From positions 1 through 64,000 of the forward strand of contig CAWBZL010000001.1 of assembly GCA_963793275.1 (NCBI GenBank): a DNA stretch of 64,000 nucleotides. Reading direction: 5' to 3'. Numbering within the stretch: position 1 is the stretch's first letter; the number at the start of each line of letters is the position of its first letter. Of this stretch, positions 29,933 through 37,336 are shown piece by piece. Position numbers and translations under genes: made by a program. This DNA comes from Marinirhabdus sp963793275. GTDB lineage: Bacteria > Bacteroidota > Bacteroidia > Flavobacteriales > Flavobacteriaceae. The notes below the pieces were generated by a model. That model searched no databases, had not been told where the DNA came from, and saw only the letters and a list, made by a program, of their open reading frames with translations.

Positions 29933-30167
29933 GGTTTTGCATATGATACGGCAGGTATTGAGCGGCAGCTTCGGCAGTGCCAACATTTTGCGTCAGCGAA
30001 AGTGGGAAGCGCAGCGTGCGAATAAGCCGCCTGTCTCCGACGAGCTTTTTCTGCGAGAGGAAGACATTGGAGCCGCCACTACGTATGTATCCGATGTACC
30101 AAATATTTTATAAAGTTAGGAAATTTAATTTAAGACGAATGTGACCCGCTGTATTATATGCGGTGTT
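29933..30167. repeat. spacer S3 (type A, core deleted on the left)
   Basis: Type A spacer whose left core CAACGG is missing (CTGG runs straight into TTTTGCATATGATACGG). The inner part also carries a diverged insert near 30045. The right end is normal (TATATGCGGTGTT). Confidence 0.8.
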
Positions 30168-30188
30168 ATGCTGCGGCTAGCACATTAA

Positions 30189-30491
30189 TCAAAGTTTTAT
30201 TTTATTCGGATCTTGTTCATTGGAAAAGAACGAAAGTATTTCAATCGAATCTTTATTGATTCTGTATTATAGATTGTTCAATTTTGCTACAACAGCTCTT
30301 CTAACATCTTTTTTCTTCTTGGAAACTTGAAACAATTCTGGACTTTTCGAAATCAGTTCAATGGTGTGGTCAAGTTCTCTAGAAAAATTGCTTAATTCCT
30401 TATCAGTCCAATTTTCTCTGAGATATTCAATAGTTTCTTACAATTCGGAAAGGGCGTGTTCAGTCCAAAGTATTTTATAACCACTTGTCAT
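30189..30491 (-). pseudogene. ParE/RelE-type toxin with two in-frame stops (cassette c3)
   Basis: A continuous frame of 101 codons reads YKILWTEHALSEL-stop-ETIEYLRENWTDKELSNF, then SKSPELFQVSKKKKDVRRAVV, AKLNNL-stop-YRIN and EILSFFSNEQDPNKIKL. This is a typical ParE/RelE toxin interrupted by TAA at 30438-30440 and 30267-30269. The antitoxin frame upstream is intact. Most likely an inactivated toxin; two sequencing substitutions are less likely. Confidence 0.8.
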
Positions 30492-30522
30492 AAAGTTTCT
30501 TTGCTTCTGAGTGAGTCTTTAA

Positions 30523-30708
30523 TCAGCCAGAATTTGCATCCGTCAACCCTTTTTCGATAGAATTTTTTTCTTCATCAGAAATGTTATTCCACCAATCTGT
30601 CTTTTCATTTTCCCGGAGCTTCATTATTTTTTCAATAATGGATTCATCATTCAAAGTCGAAAGCCATTGAATCAGCTGAATTTTTTTATTTTGAATATTT
30701 ATTTCCAT
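30523..30708 (-). CDS. antitoxin-like protein of the addiction-module type (cassette c3)
   Basis: 61 residues (MEINIQNKKIQLIQWLSTLND...). The sequence DWWNNISDEEKNSIEKGLTDANSG resembles short ParE-partner antitoxins of Bacteroidota, where a helix before the toxin gene carries 'W..IS..E..SIE.GL.D...G'. It lies 31 bp upstream of the decayed toxin frame. Confidence 0.7.
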   Translation of the reverse strand: MEINIQNKKIQLIQWLSTLNDESIIEKIMKLRENEKTDWWNNISDEEKNSIEKGLTDANSG

Positions 30709-30759
30709 AAATCAAAGTTACAAGATTAAGTTGAAGAAACCATTTTTAAGCTTGCACAT

Positions 30760-30980
30760 AACGTCTCCGGTTATGATTTCAGTGGGGATTGACAGCTTTG
30801 CGTTGGCGTGCGATTAACTCGCCTTTGGCGAGGAGAAGCGCAGCCTATTTTTTGGCTGTGCGTGCGTTTCGGAGCAATGGCAAGCTGTGTGTCGAAATCC
30901 AGTCAGACTAGTTTTAAAGTTTAAATATAAGATTAATTATCAAGCTATGATTTCAGCCCAACTGAATTATAACCGATGTT
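30760..30980. repeat. spacer S4 (type E palindrome)
   Basis: 221 bp, starting AACGTCTCCGGTTATGATTTCAG and ending CTGAATTATAACCGATGTT: GGTTAT...TTTCAG pairs with CTGAATTATAACC. An inner hairpin (TCGCCTTTGGCGA) is present. Confidence 0.75.
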
Positions 30981-31009
30981 AGCTGTAGTTTTTCTTTTCC
31001 GAACTTTTG

Positions 31010-31498
31010 TTATTTCTTTTTCAAGTTTCTAATAAGTCTGTAGAAAATGTAAATATGGCTTATCATATTCACAACTCCTATTGTCGTAAACGCCCACCAC
31101 ATTGTTCCTAAATCGTAATTATAGAATTCAATTTCAAAAACCTGCGGAAAAGCCACAAGTAAGTCTGTAAAACCAAAAATATTAAATACCCAAGTTAGTG
31201 CTATTGCGTATTTCCATTTGTTTTTAAGGGAAAAGGCTGTAATAACTGCAAGTATCGCAGTACTATAATCCCAAATACCAACAGTAAACGCCAAGTCGTC
31301 AGGAAAGGCATCATATACTTGCGTATCTACCATAAAAACCATTCCTAAATACCGAAGTCCGTGAATGAGTACCATTGGTACAAGGGCGTCATAAATTGAA
31401 AGTTTGGCGAGTTTTGGAAAGACGAACCATTTAAACGCAAAGTAAAATGTGAGCAAACCTGCAACGGTTTGCATGTTGAAAATAGTAAAATTGTCCAT
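31010..31498 (-). CDS. multi-spanning membrane protein of unknown function (cassette c4)
   Basis: 162 residues, about five membrane segments (for example VAGLLTFYFAFKWFVFP, then LVPMVLIHGLRYLGMVFMV). Not recognised beyond being a small integral membrane protein. It is the last gene of a four-gene minus-strand group; the next gene stops 6 bp before its start. Confidence 0.7.
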   Translation of the reverse strand: MDNFTIFNMQTVAGLLTFYFAFKWFVFPKLAKLSIYDALVPMVLIHGLRYLGMVFMVDTQVYDAFPDDLAFTVGIWDYSTAILAVITAFSLKNKWKYAIALTWVFNIFGFTDLLVAFPQVFEIEFYNYDLGTMWWAFTTIGVVNMISHIYIFYRLIRNLKKK

Positions 31499-31504
31499 AA
31501 TTTT

Positions 31505-31966
31505 TTATTGATTTAATGTTGATTTTTGAAAACCTTTGACAGCAAAAACACCTGCAATAATTGCGACTACAATTCTAATCCAATGAAAAATAACCCAACC
31601 TTGCAATTTGCTTGTAGCCGTTGCTGTATCGTATTTCAATGCCATAAAATCTAAATTCATAGGCAAATGATAGATAGAAGTTTGCACAATGGTAAGTGTT
31701 AAACCTATAAAAGCATACATCCAGTATTTTTTACCAAGTGATTTTTTTTCTGATTTCAAAAATAACCAAAGGCTTCCAAACCAAGCTGGCATCAAAGTGA
31801 CAGCGGTTGGAACTAAAAGCAAAGGAAAATCTTTGGCAAAAAACTGCATAAATTCTATGGGATCAAGCGATTGCCAGTAAACAGCGTGGCTTAAACCAAT
31901 ATTGAGCATATTTCCTATAAATGCACCAAGTGCAAGAATTGTAATGATTGAAATTGTGTTTTTCAT
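31505..31966 (-). CDS. DUF1772/anthrone-oxygenase-like membrane protein (cassette c4)
   Basis: 153 residues with four membrane segments (ISIITILALGAFIGNMLNIG, then FPLLLVPTAVTLMPAWFGSL). The block TSIYHLPMNLDFMAL resembles the conserved polar part of DUF1772 proteins. Likely cotranscribed with the SDR genes. Confidence 0.55.
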   Translation of the reverse strand: MKNTISIITILALGAFIGNMLNIGLSHAVYWQSLDPIEFMQFFAKDFPLLLVPTAVTLMPAWFGSLWLFLKSEKKSLGKKYWMYAFIGLTLTIVQTSIYHLPMNLDFMALKYDTATATSKLQGWVIFHWIRIVVAIIAGVFAVKGFQKSTLNQ

Positions 31967-31984
31967 TTTATTAATCTTTATATA

Positions 31985-32929
31985 CTACAAGTTCCAAGTC
32001 GCACCCGTAGTTTCGTTGGAATAATCCCACATTTTCTCTCTTAATTTTGGGTCAAGCGACATTTTTGGATTGTACACTTTTATGAGTTTTGGGTAGCCAG
32101 AAAAACCAGTTAATCCTTTCGGCCCAATAAAACTGCCATTTGGAAGGCTTTCATCCATCGTTGCTCTTAAAGCGGACAATGCTCCTTGGTTCACGTCCAT
32201 CATAAAAATTCCACGAATGCTCCTAAAAATAGCAGCAAAAACTCCTTTTGAGGCATCAAATAAAGGTGTCGCCGTTAAACCAGGATGTGTAGAATGCACG
32301 AAAATTTGATTTTCTAAATTGGTTTTTTTAATTAATTCAAGCAATCCATCTCTAAACTGAACGGCTCCAATTTTTGAAACTCCATAAACTTCCCAAGCAT
32401 CATACTTGTCTTCTGCATTCAAATCGTCCCAAATTCTATCGCTGTTTACCGTAGAACTTGCTGAAGAAGTTGTAGAAACAATCACAGACCTTGGAGCTTC
32501 TTTTATTTTTGGTAGTAATAAAGAGGTCAATAAATGATGACCCAAAACGTTGGTTGCCATTTGCAATTCATAGCCATCTACGGATTCTTTTCTTTCTGGC
32601 ATAGCCATAATTCCTGCATTTAGGAGCAAACCATCAATTTTTTTAATGCTGTTTTCTTCAATAATAATTTTTGCAAATTCGCGAACAGAATTTAAAGAAG
32701 AGATATCTAATTTTAAAATTTGTAATGACGATAAATCATCATTTGTGTCTTTAATTTTCTCAATTGTATTATTAGCCTTTTCAATATTTCTATTGGCGGC
32801 AATTATTTTCGCACCTCTTTTTGCCAATTCGTAAGCCAGAACGGTTCCTATACCAGAACTTGTTCCGGTAATTACATACACTTTATCGCTTAAATCATTA
32901 GGAATTTCCGCAGTTGTCCAGTTTTTCAT
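31985..32929 (-). CDS. short-chain dehydrogenase/reductase (retinol dehydrogenase-like) (cassette c4)
   Basis: 314 residues. NAD(P)-binding GTSSGIGTVLAYELAKRG, the NAG motif in LLLNAGIMAMPE, catalytic Ser near TTSSAS, and YGVSK (YxxxK). The extended C-terminus resembles protochlorophyllide-reductase/retinol-dehydrogenase type SDRs. The start lies 5 bp from the stop of the next SDR. The substrate is unknown. Confidence 0.88.
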   Translation of the reverse strand: MKNWTTAEIPNDLSDKVYVITGTSSGIGTVLAYELAKRGAKIIAANRNIEKANNTIEKIKDTNDDLSSLQILKLDISSLNSVREFAKIIIEENSIKKIDGLLLNAGIMAMPERKESVDGYELQMATNVLGHHLLTSLLLPKIKEAPRSVIVSTTSSASSTVNSDRIWDDLNAEDKYDAWEVYGVSKIGAVQFRDGLLELIKKTNLENQIFVHSTHPGLTATPLFDASKGVFAAIFRSIRGIFMMDVNQGALSALRATMDESLPNGSFIGPKGLTGFSGYPKLIKVYNPKMSLDPKLREKMWDYSNETTGATWNL

Positions 32930-32934
32930 ATTTT

Positions 32935-33699
32935 TTATTTATTAGGAATTGCTTCCTTATTCATTTGATTGAAAATAAATTTTGGTGCTAATCTGCTCAT
33001 CAATTTTAATTGAGAAGACTTTCCTGGTGTGATTTCTTCTTTTCCTTTGATGAAATCTTTCCAAAAAAGATCGGCTAATTTTTGCGGAAGTATCGGTTTA
33101 AAATCAGCCTCGCTTACCTGAATACCATCGAATATATCTGTTTTTACAACTGGTGGCAATAACTCAATAACTTTTATTTGATGCGGTTTTAGTTGCGGTC
33201 GAATAGATTGTGTCCAAAAGTGCAAAGCCGATTTTGTGCCTGAATACACAGGTGCTTGGGCAAAAGGAACATAAGCTAAGCCAGAAGACACATTTACTAA
33301 AACGGCATTTTTACTTTTTTTGAGTTGCGGTAGAAAGTAATGTAGTAGCCGAATAGGCGAATTGTAGTTGATTTCGATTTCTTGCATTTGTCTCTGCAAG
33401 TCGTTTTCTTCGTTTCCTGCATCTACCAAATTCATAATTCCAGCATTATTGACAAGAATATCTATGCCATCAAATTTTTCTTCAATATCATCTACCAAAA
33501 TTCTAACCTCTGTATCGTCTGTTACATCACTTTGGAAAATATATATTTTAGGATTCTCGACTTTTACCTTTTCAAGTTTGGATAAATTGCGACCAATGAT
33601 GATTACAGTATTGTTATTTTCTATAAACTTTTTGGCTAACGCAAGTCCAATTCCTGAACTTCCGCCTGTGATTAATACTTTTTGGTTATTGTATTTCAT
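32935..33699 (-). CDS. short-chain dehydrogenase/reductase (DltE-like) (cassette c4)
   Basis: 254 residues. GGSSGIGLALAKKF (cofactor), NNAGIMNL, Ser in NVSSGLAYVPFA and YSGTK. It is the first gene of the minus-strand group, divergent from the HxlR regulator; two palindromic operator candidates lie between them. Confidence 0.88.
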   Translation of the reverse strand: MKYNNQKVLITGGSSGIGLALAKKFIENNNTVIIIGRNLSKLEKVKVENPKIYIFQSDVTDDTEVRILVDDIEEKFDGIDILVNNAGIMNLVDAGNEENDLQRQMQEIEINYNSPIRLLHYFLPQLKKSKNAVLVNVSSGLAYVPFAQAPVYSGTKSALHFWTQSIRPQLKPHQIKVIELLPPVVKTDIFDGIQVSEADFKPILPQKLADLFWKDFIKGKEEITPGKSSQLKLMSRLAPKFIFNQMNKEAIPNK

Positions 33700-33712
33700 T
33701 TTACTTTTGTAA

Positions 33713-33765
33713 TTTTGCTATTGAATTGAAAGCAAAAATAATAATTACTATTGAATTAATAGTAA
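33713..33765. promoter_or_regulatory. paired operator candidates between the SDR operon and the HxlR gene
   Basis: Two related palindromes, 30 bp apart: TTTTGCT-11 bp-AGCAAAA (33713-33737) and TTACTATT-GAATT-AATAGTAA (33745-33765). Both contain CTATTGAATT. The 30-bp spacing puts them on one DNA face. They are plausible binding sites for the divergent HxlR-type regulator. Confidence 0.7.
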
Positions 33766-33779
33766 AAAAGAAATTAAAA

Positions 33780-34211
33780 GTGAAAAATAAATTTAGGTCG
33801 AGTTGTCCAATAGCCTCTACACTTGACATTATTGGTGATAAGTGGTCGTTACTAATTATTCGAGATATGTTGCTAGGACACAAGAAAACATTTAAAGAAA
33901 TTTCCGATTCTGAAGAAGCTATTGCACCAAGTATTTTGTCGGCAAGGTTAAAATTATTGGAATCTTTCGAGTTGATAACAAAAAGAAAATTGCCCGAAAA
34001 CTTAAAGGAAAATATTTATTTATTGACTGAAAAAGGGATTGCATTAGTTCCAATGCTTACCGAAATAATATTATTTGCAGATAAGAATTTCCGTCAATTT
34101 AATCCTAAAATGTTTTCTATTTCAGATAAAGGATTTGATGATGACAAATTAGTAATTATTGAAAATATCCAGAATGGGTATCGTGAATTGGTTCAACATA
34201 CAATAAGGTAG
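33780..34211 (+). CDS. HxlR-family transcriptional regulator (cassette c4)
   Basis: About 143 residues from GTG at 33780 (an upstream TTG at 33726 would run through the operators). CPIASTLDIIGDKWSLLIIRDMLLG is the HxlR winged-helix signature with the redox-type Cys near the N-terminus; ISARLKLLE-type recognition and the wing follow. It likely controls the divergent SDR operon. Confidence 0.88.
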   Translation: MKNKFRSSCPIASTLDIIGDKWSLLIIRDMLLGHKKTFKEISDSEEAIAPSILSARLKLLESFELITKRKLPENLKENIYLLTEKGIALVPMLTEIILFADKNFRQFNPKMFSISDKGFDDDKLVIIENIQNGYRELVQHTIR

Positions 34212-34224
34212 TTTTTTTGAATTT

Positions 34225-34551
34225 TTATTCAGCCAATTTATTGTTCCGAGTTTTGAAATATGCGTAAAAACTTAAAATTATGGCTAAAGAAGAAAAAATG
34301 GTCATAACTGTTCCTGGTACAAATTTTACAAACCCTCCTAAATCTAAAAATAAAAAATATCCTAAATCAGCTAAACCACCACAAATGGCTGCTAAAAATA
34401 TAGCTTTTTTGTTACCTTTCCAAATGAAGAAAGCAGATATAAAAGTTACTAAACCAATCCATAACAAATTAAAACCATGTTGTCCTAAAACAGCAGTTGC
34501 TGCTTGTGAATAGAGCCATTTCTTAGTAGCTTGCAGGTAACGGTTTTGCAT
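34225..34551 (-). CDS. small membrane protein whose start lies in spacer S5 (cassette c4)
   Basis: 108 residues with three membrane segments. The only good ATG (34551) lies inside spacer S5, so the first four or five residues (MQNRY) come from the spacer and cassette end. Not recognised. The native N-terminus may have been replaced when the cassette joined the array. Convergent with the HxlR gene, 13 bp apart. Confidence 0.6.
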   Translation of the reverse strand: MQNRYLQATKKWLYSQAATAVLGQHGFNLLWIGLVTFISAFFIWKGNKKAIFLAAICGGLADLGYFLFLDLGGFVKFVPGTVMTIFSSLAIILSFYAYFKTRNNKLAE

Positions 34552-34745
34552 ATGATACGGCGGGTTTTGAGCGGCAGCTTCGGCAGTGCCAACATTTTGC
34601 GTCAGCGAAAGTGGGAAGCGCAGCGTGCGAATCAGCCGTGGGCAGTGGCGCCGCCACTACGTATTTATCCGCAGTACTAAATATTTTATAAATTTAGGAA
34701 ATTTAATTTAAGCCAAATGTAACCCGCTGTATTATATGCGTTGTT
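34539..34745. repeat. spacer S5 (type A palindrome)
   Basis: 207 bp. Starts AACGGTTTTGCATATGATACGG and ends CCGCTGTATTATATGCGTTGTT; the outer arms pair as GCATATGATACGGC/GCTGTATTATATGC. The interior holds GCGGCAGCTTCGGCAGTGCC and GGCGCCGCC. Confidence 0.85.
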
Positions 34746-34749
34746 GGCA

Positions 34750-35178
34750 TTAGTTATTTTGGAAATATGATTTTACTGATTTTAAATATTCAAATGCCTT
34801 TTTTCCTTTTTGCAGATCTGTAAAAGAAATCACACCAGTTTGAGAATAAATATCCTTAAGATAAGGATCACTAATACATTTTGATTTTCTACATTCAAAA
34901 TTAATTAAAATCATCGGTGGACAAATATCTGCACATCCGGGTCGTTCTTTCTTTTCAGTCATTGTTATATTAACATCCGTAATCCTCAGCAAAACTCTTC
35001 CAGCAGATGCCGAACCCATATCTATTGAAATGTTTCCATAGTCATCTATTTCTGAATTCGAATCAAACAATCCGTTGAAATAAATTTCAGCGTCTTGAAA
35101 ATCGTTGATTTTCATTTGAGCATAGCTGTGAGTCGAAAATAATAATATTGAAGAGCAGAGTAAAATATGTCTTAACAT
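34750..35178 (-). CDS. secreted protein of unknown function (cassette c5)
   Basis: 142 residues with a signal peptide (MLRHILLCSSILLFSTHSYAQ). The mature part has four Cys (CADIC...CRKSKC), perhaps two disulphides. No family recognised. The cassette's right end has been lost to IS copy 1. Confidence 0.7.
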   Translation of the reverse strand: MLRHILLCSSILLFSTHSYAQMKINDFQDAEIYFNGLFDSNSEIDDYGNISIDMGSASAGRVLLRITDVNITMTEKKERPGCADICPPMILINFECRKSKCISDPYLKDIYSQTGVISFTDLQKGKKAFEYLKSVKSYFQNN

Positions 35179-35369
35179 AAGTTTATTTTAGGTTAATGTA
35201 GATAGGGCGAATTTATAAAAAAAGTGTGAGAGTCCTGTATTATACTGATATAGGTTGACCTTTTTTCAGGTTAATTTTGCACGTTCAAAAGATTTTTTTT
35301 GCCGTTTAGAAGGCAAAAAATAATTTGAACTGGGTCTGTTTTTAAATTGTTAGTTCAGGTAAATTTACT

Positions 35370-36116
35370 TTATTTTTTCGATAGGACTTGTATTTGATGT
35401 TTGGGTTTAAATCGAACCTCTGCCGGTTTTCTTAGATCCAGGCTAAAATGCGTTCTTAGGTTATTGTAAATATAGACAGCCTGCTTTGTCATTTGTTGGG
35501 CGAGCTGCGTATTTTTGATAGTTTTCTTAAGGCCATATTCGTATTTGAGCGTTCTATTGATACGTTCAGCAACAGCATTTTCGTAAGGATCATATTGCTC
35601 GGTCATACTCATTGTAATCCCGTTACTTTCTGCAAATTCTGTGTATTTAGGGTTACAGTATTGAAAACCTCTGTCTGAGTGATGAATCAGCTTTTGGTCA
35701 GGAAATTTTCTGTTTTTAATAGCCATAGCGAGCGCCTTTGTACAAAGAGATGTTCTCATATGGCTGTCTAGGTCATAACCCATAATCTGCTTTGAATAGG
35801 CGTCTGTAACCAGTGCTAAATAGTTATGTCCATTTTCAGTTTTGATATAAGTGATATCGCTTACCCAGAGCTGTTCTGGTCTAGTGGGAACTTTGTTTTT
35901 TACCAGGTTTTTATATTTTTTGTACATATGATTTGAATTTGTTGTTGTGATGTAATTTTTCGATTTAGGGACTAACAACTTGTTTAGCCTTAAAAAGCGG
36001 TAAAACTTATCTCTACCTATTTTGATATCAGCGTTTATAAAGTCTTTTTTAAGAGCATCATAAAGCTTGATACCACCAGTTTTAGACCCTACTTTTTTAC
36101 GGTAGTCCTTAACCAT
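35370..36116 (-). CDS. IS3-family transposase OrfB, copy 1 (C-terminus altered)
   Basis: 248 residues from the first internal ATG. The DDE (rve) residues are intact: Asp in LWVSDITYIK, Asp in IHHSDRGFQY and Glu in NAVAERINRT. The last about 17 residues differ from the other copies because of a single added base at the AAATCGAACC site. In vivo it is probably made as an OrfAB fusion: the orfB frame is open upstream of its ATG (SKQAFYKRIKT). Confidence 0.85.
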   Translation of the reverse strand: MVKDYRKKVGSKTGGIKLYDALKKDFINADIKIGRDKFYRFLRLNKLLVPKSKNYITTTNSNHMYKKYKNLVKNKVPTRPEQLWVSDITYIKTENGHNYLALVTDAYSKQIMGYDLDSHMRTSLCTKALAMAIKNRKFPDQKLIHHSDRGFQYCNPKYTEFAESNGITMSMTEQYDPYENAVAERINRTLKYEYGLKKTIKNTQLAQQMTKQAVYIYNNLRTHFSLDLRKPAEVRFKPKHQIQVLSKK

Positions 36117-36136
36117 TATGATTAGTTTTTGATGGT

Positions 36137-36595
36137 CTAGTTGTTGTTTTTGTTGGGTTTTGATTCTTTTGTAGAAGGCTTGTTTACTGATCCCAAAGCA
36201 TTGATAGAGCCATTTTCTTTTAAACGATTTTTCTTCTTTAGTTCTATCTCTTTTGCTAATGATTTGGGCAACGAGTTTTTTGACATATCGACGCCTGTAA
36301 TGAGTTCCATCTCAACAATAATATCTTGCTGGAAGTCCTTTACAAACTCTAGTTCTTCAATACGTTCCTTAAGCTTTTTTATTTCATCCTTTTTACTCAT
36401 ACCTGTGTTTTGTTGTACTAAGGTACTGTATTTTCTCAGCCAATAGTTAATGGTAGTTCTAGGAACGTCATATTTTTTAGAGGCGAAGTTTGTAGAGATC
36501 TGACCGTTTAGGATTTGGTCAACGACCAAAAGTTTAGTCTCTAAAGTTGCCTTTTGATAGCTTTTTTTTAGCCAGTGGTCTTTTTGAGTTTTCAT
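36137..36595 (-). CDS. IS3-family transposase OrfA, copy 1
   Basis: 152 residues: HTH part (TKLLVVDQILNGQISTNFAS...RTTINYWLRKY) and a coiled-coil (KKLKERIEELEFVKDFQQD). A slippery T-TTA-AAA heptamer (36218-36224) near the 3' end would shift ribosomes -1 into orfB. Confidence 0.9.
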   Translation of the reverse strand: MKTQKDHWLKKSYQKATLETKLLVVDQILNGQISTNFASKKYDVPRTTINYWLRKYSTLVQQNTGMSKKDEIKKLKERIEELEFVKDFQQDIIVEMELITGVDMSKNSLPKSLAKEIELKKKNRLKENGSINALGSVNKPSTKESKPNKNNN

Positions 36596-36666
36596 AAGTG
36601 ACTATAATTAATTGATTAATTTTTAGTCAACCTATTTCAGGAAAGTACACTGGAAATATTGTGTAC

Positions 36667-36789
36667 AACGGTTTATCATAAAGTTCCGTTGCGGAACTTC
36701 CAGACCAATTTACATGAAATTTCCCTCATTTACCGCCTGCGAGGATTATCCGATTAGGATAATTTGAGCAATGGACTTTATGCGTTGTT
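36667..36789. repeat. spacer S6 (type B palindrome)
   Basis: 123 bp. CATAAAGTTCC near the left pairs with GGACTTTATG near the right; an inner hairpin is GTTCCGTTGCGGAAC. Its left flank (heptamer GTACACA when mirrored) belongs to a cassette cut off by IS copy 1. Confidence 0.8.
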
Positions 36790-37151
36790 ATGTTTTGTGG
36801 CGACACACCTAGCTTTTCACGTACAGTTCGGCTTTAATTGTTTAAAATCAGCGCCGCGATTACGCACAGATTGTCAAAATTCAGTTCGGATGTTAATCAG
36901 TTTATTTTTAAATCAGCGTAATGATTGCGTACAGATTGTCAAAAGTCGGTTTGAATGTTAATCAGTTTGCTTTCAAATCAGCGCAACGATTGCGTACAGA
37001 TTGTCAAAAGTCGGTTTATTTGTATGTCAGTTCACTTTCAAATCAGCCAACGATTGCTTGCAACTTGTCAAAAGTCAGTTTTTATTCCGCCTGAGTAATA
37101 AAATCAGTCGAAAATTATTCTGTTATGACGCAATTCGGAGCCATAAAATAT
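36790..37151. repeat. gene-less cassette c6 with 65-bp tandem repeats
   Basis: Four units starting AAATCAGC at 36845, 36910, 36975 and 37040: exact 65-bp period with mutations. Each holds a CAACGATTGCG...TTGTCAAAAGTC core. No convincing reading frame on either strand. The cassette ends fit (ATGTTTT/ATATTTT, 6 of 7, extended to GTTATGTTTTGTGGC). Confidence 0.8.
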
Positions 37152-37336
37152 AACGGTTGTGTATATGGCTCGTAGCGTGCAAATTAGCGATAATTTTTCG
37201 GTTAAGCACGAGCCGAATTTTTTAATTTTCTTATTATCTTTTTTCTAAATAAGCCAAATTAAAAAATTTGGCGGACTTGCAATTATGCCGTAATTTAGAT
37301 TAAGCAACTAATTAGCTATGAGCTATATACGGTGTT
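37152..37336. repeat. spacer S7 (type C palindrome)
   Basis: 185 bp. GTATATGGCTCGTAGC pairs with GCTATGAGCTATATAC, and an inner pair is GCCGAATTTTTTAATTTT/AAATTAAAAAATTTGGC. The c7 gene ends inside it. Confidence 0.85.

Larger units (their letters stand above)
35236..36649 (-). mobile_element. IS3-family insertion sequence, copy 1 (1414 bp)
   Basis: Terminal inverted repeats of about 25 bp (TGTATTATACTGATATAGG.. against TGTACTTTCCTGAAATAGG..). It carries orfA and orfB on the minus strand. Flanking triplets differ (TCC left, CTG right), so there is no target duplication. It is 1 bp longer than copies 2 and 3 because of an indel near the 3' end of orfB, and it is the most diverged copy. Confidence 0.95.

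Noticed and set aside
33726..33779. TTG start giving the HxlR protein 18 extra residues
   Set aside because: The extension is lysine/isoleucine-rich, runs through both operator palindromes and does not resemble the family N-terminus.
36764..36961. Plus-strand 65-codon frame in cassette c6
   Set aside because: It is a translation of the 65-bp repeat and spacer S6; the exact repeats and lack of motifs argue against a gene.
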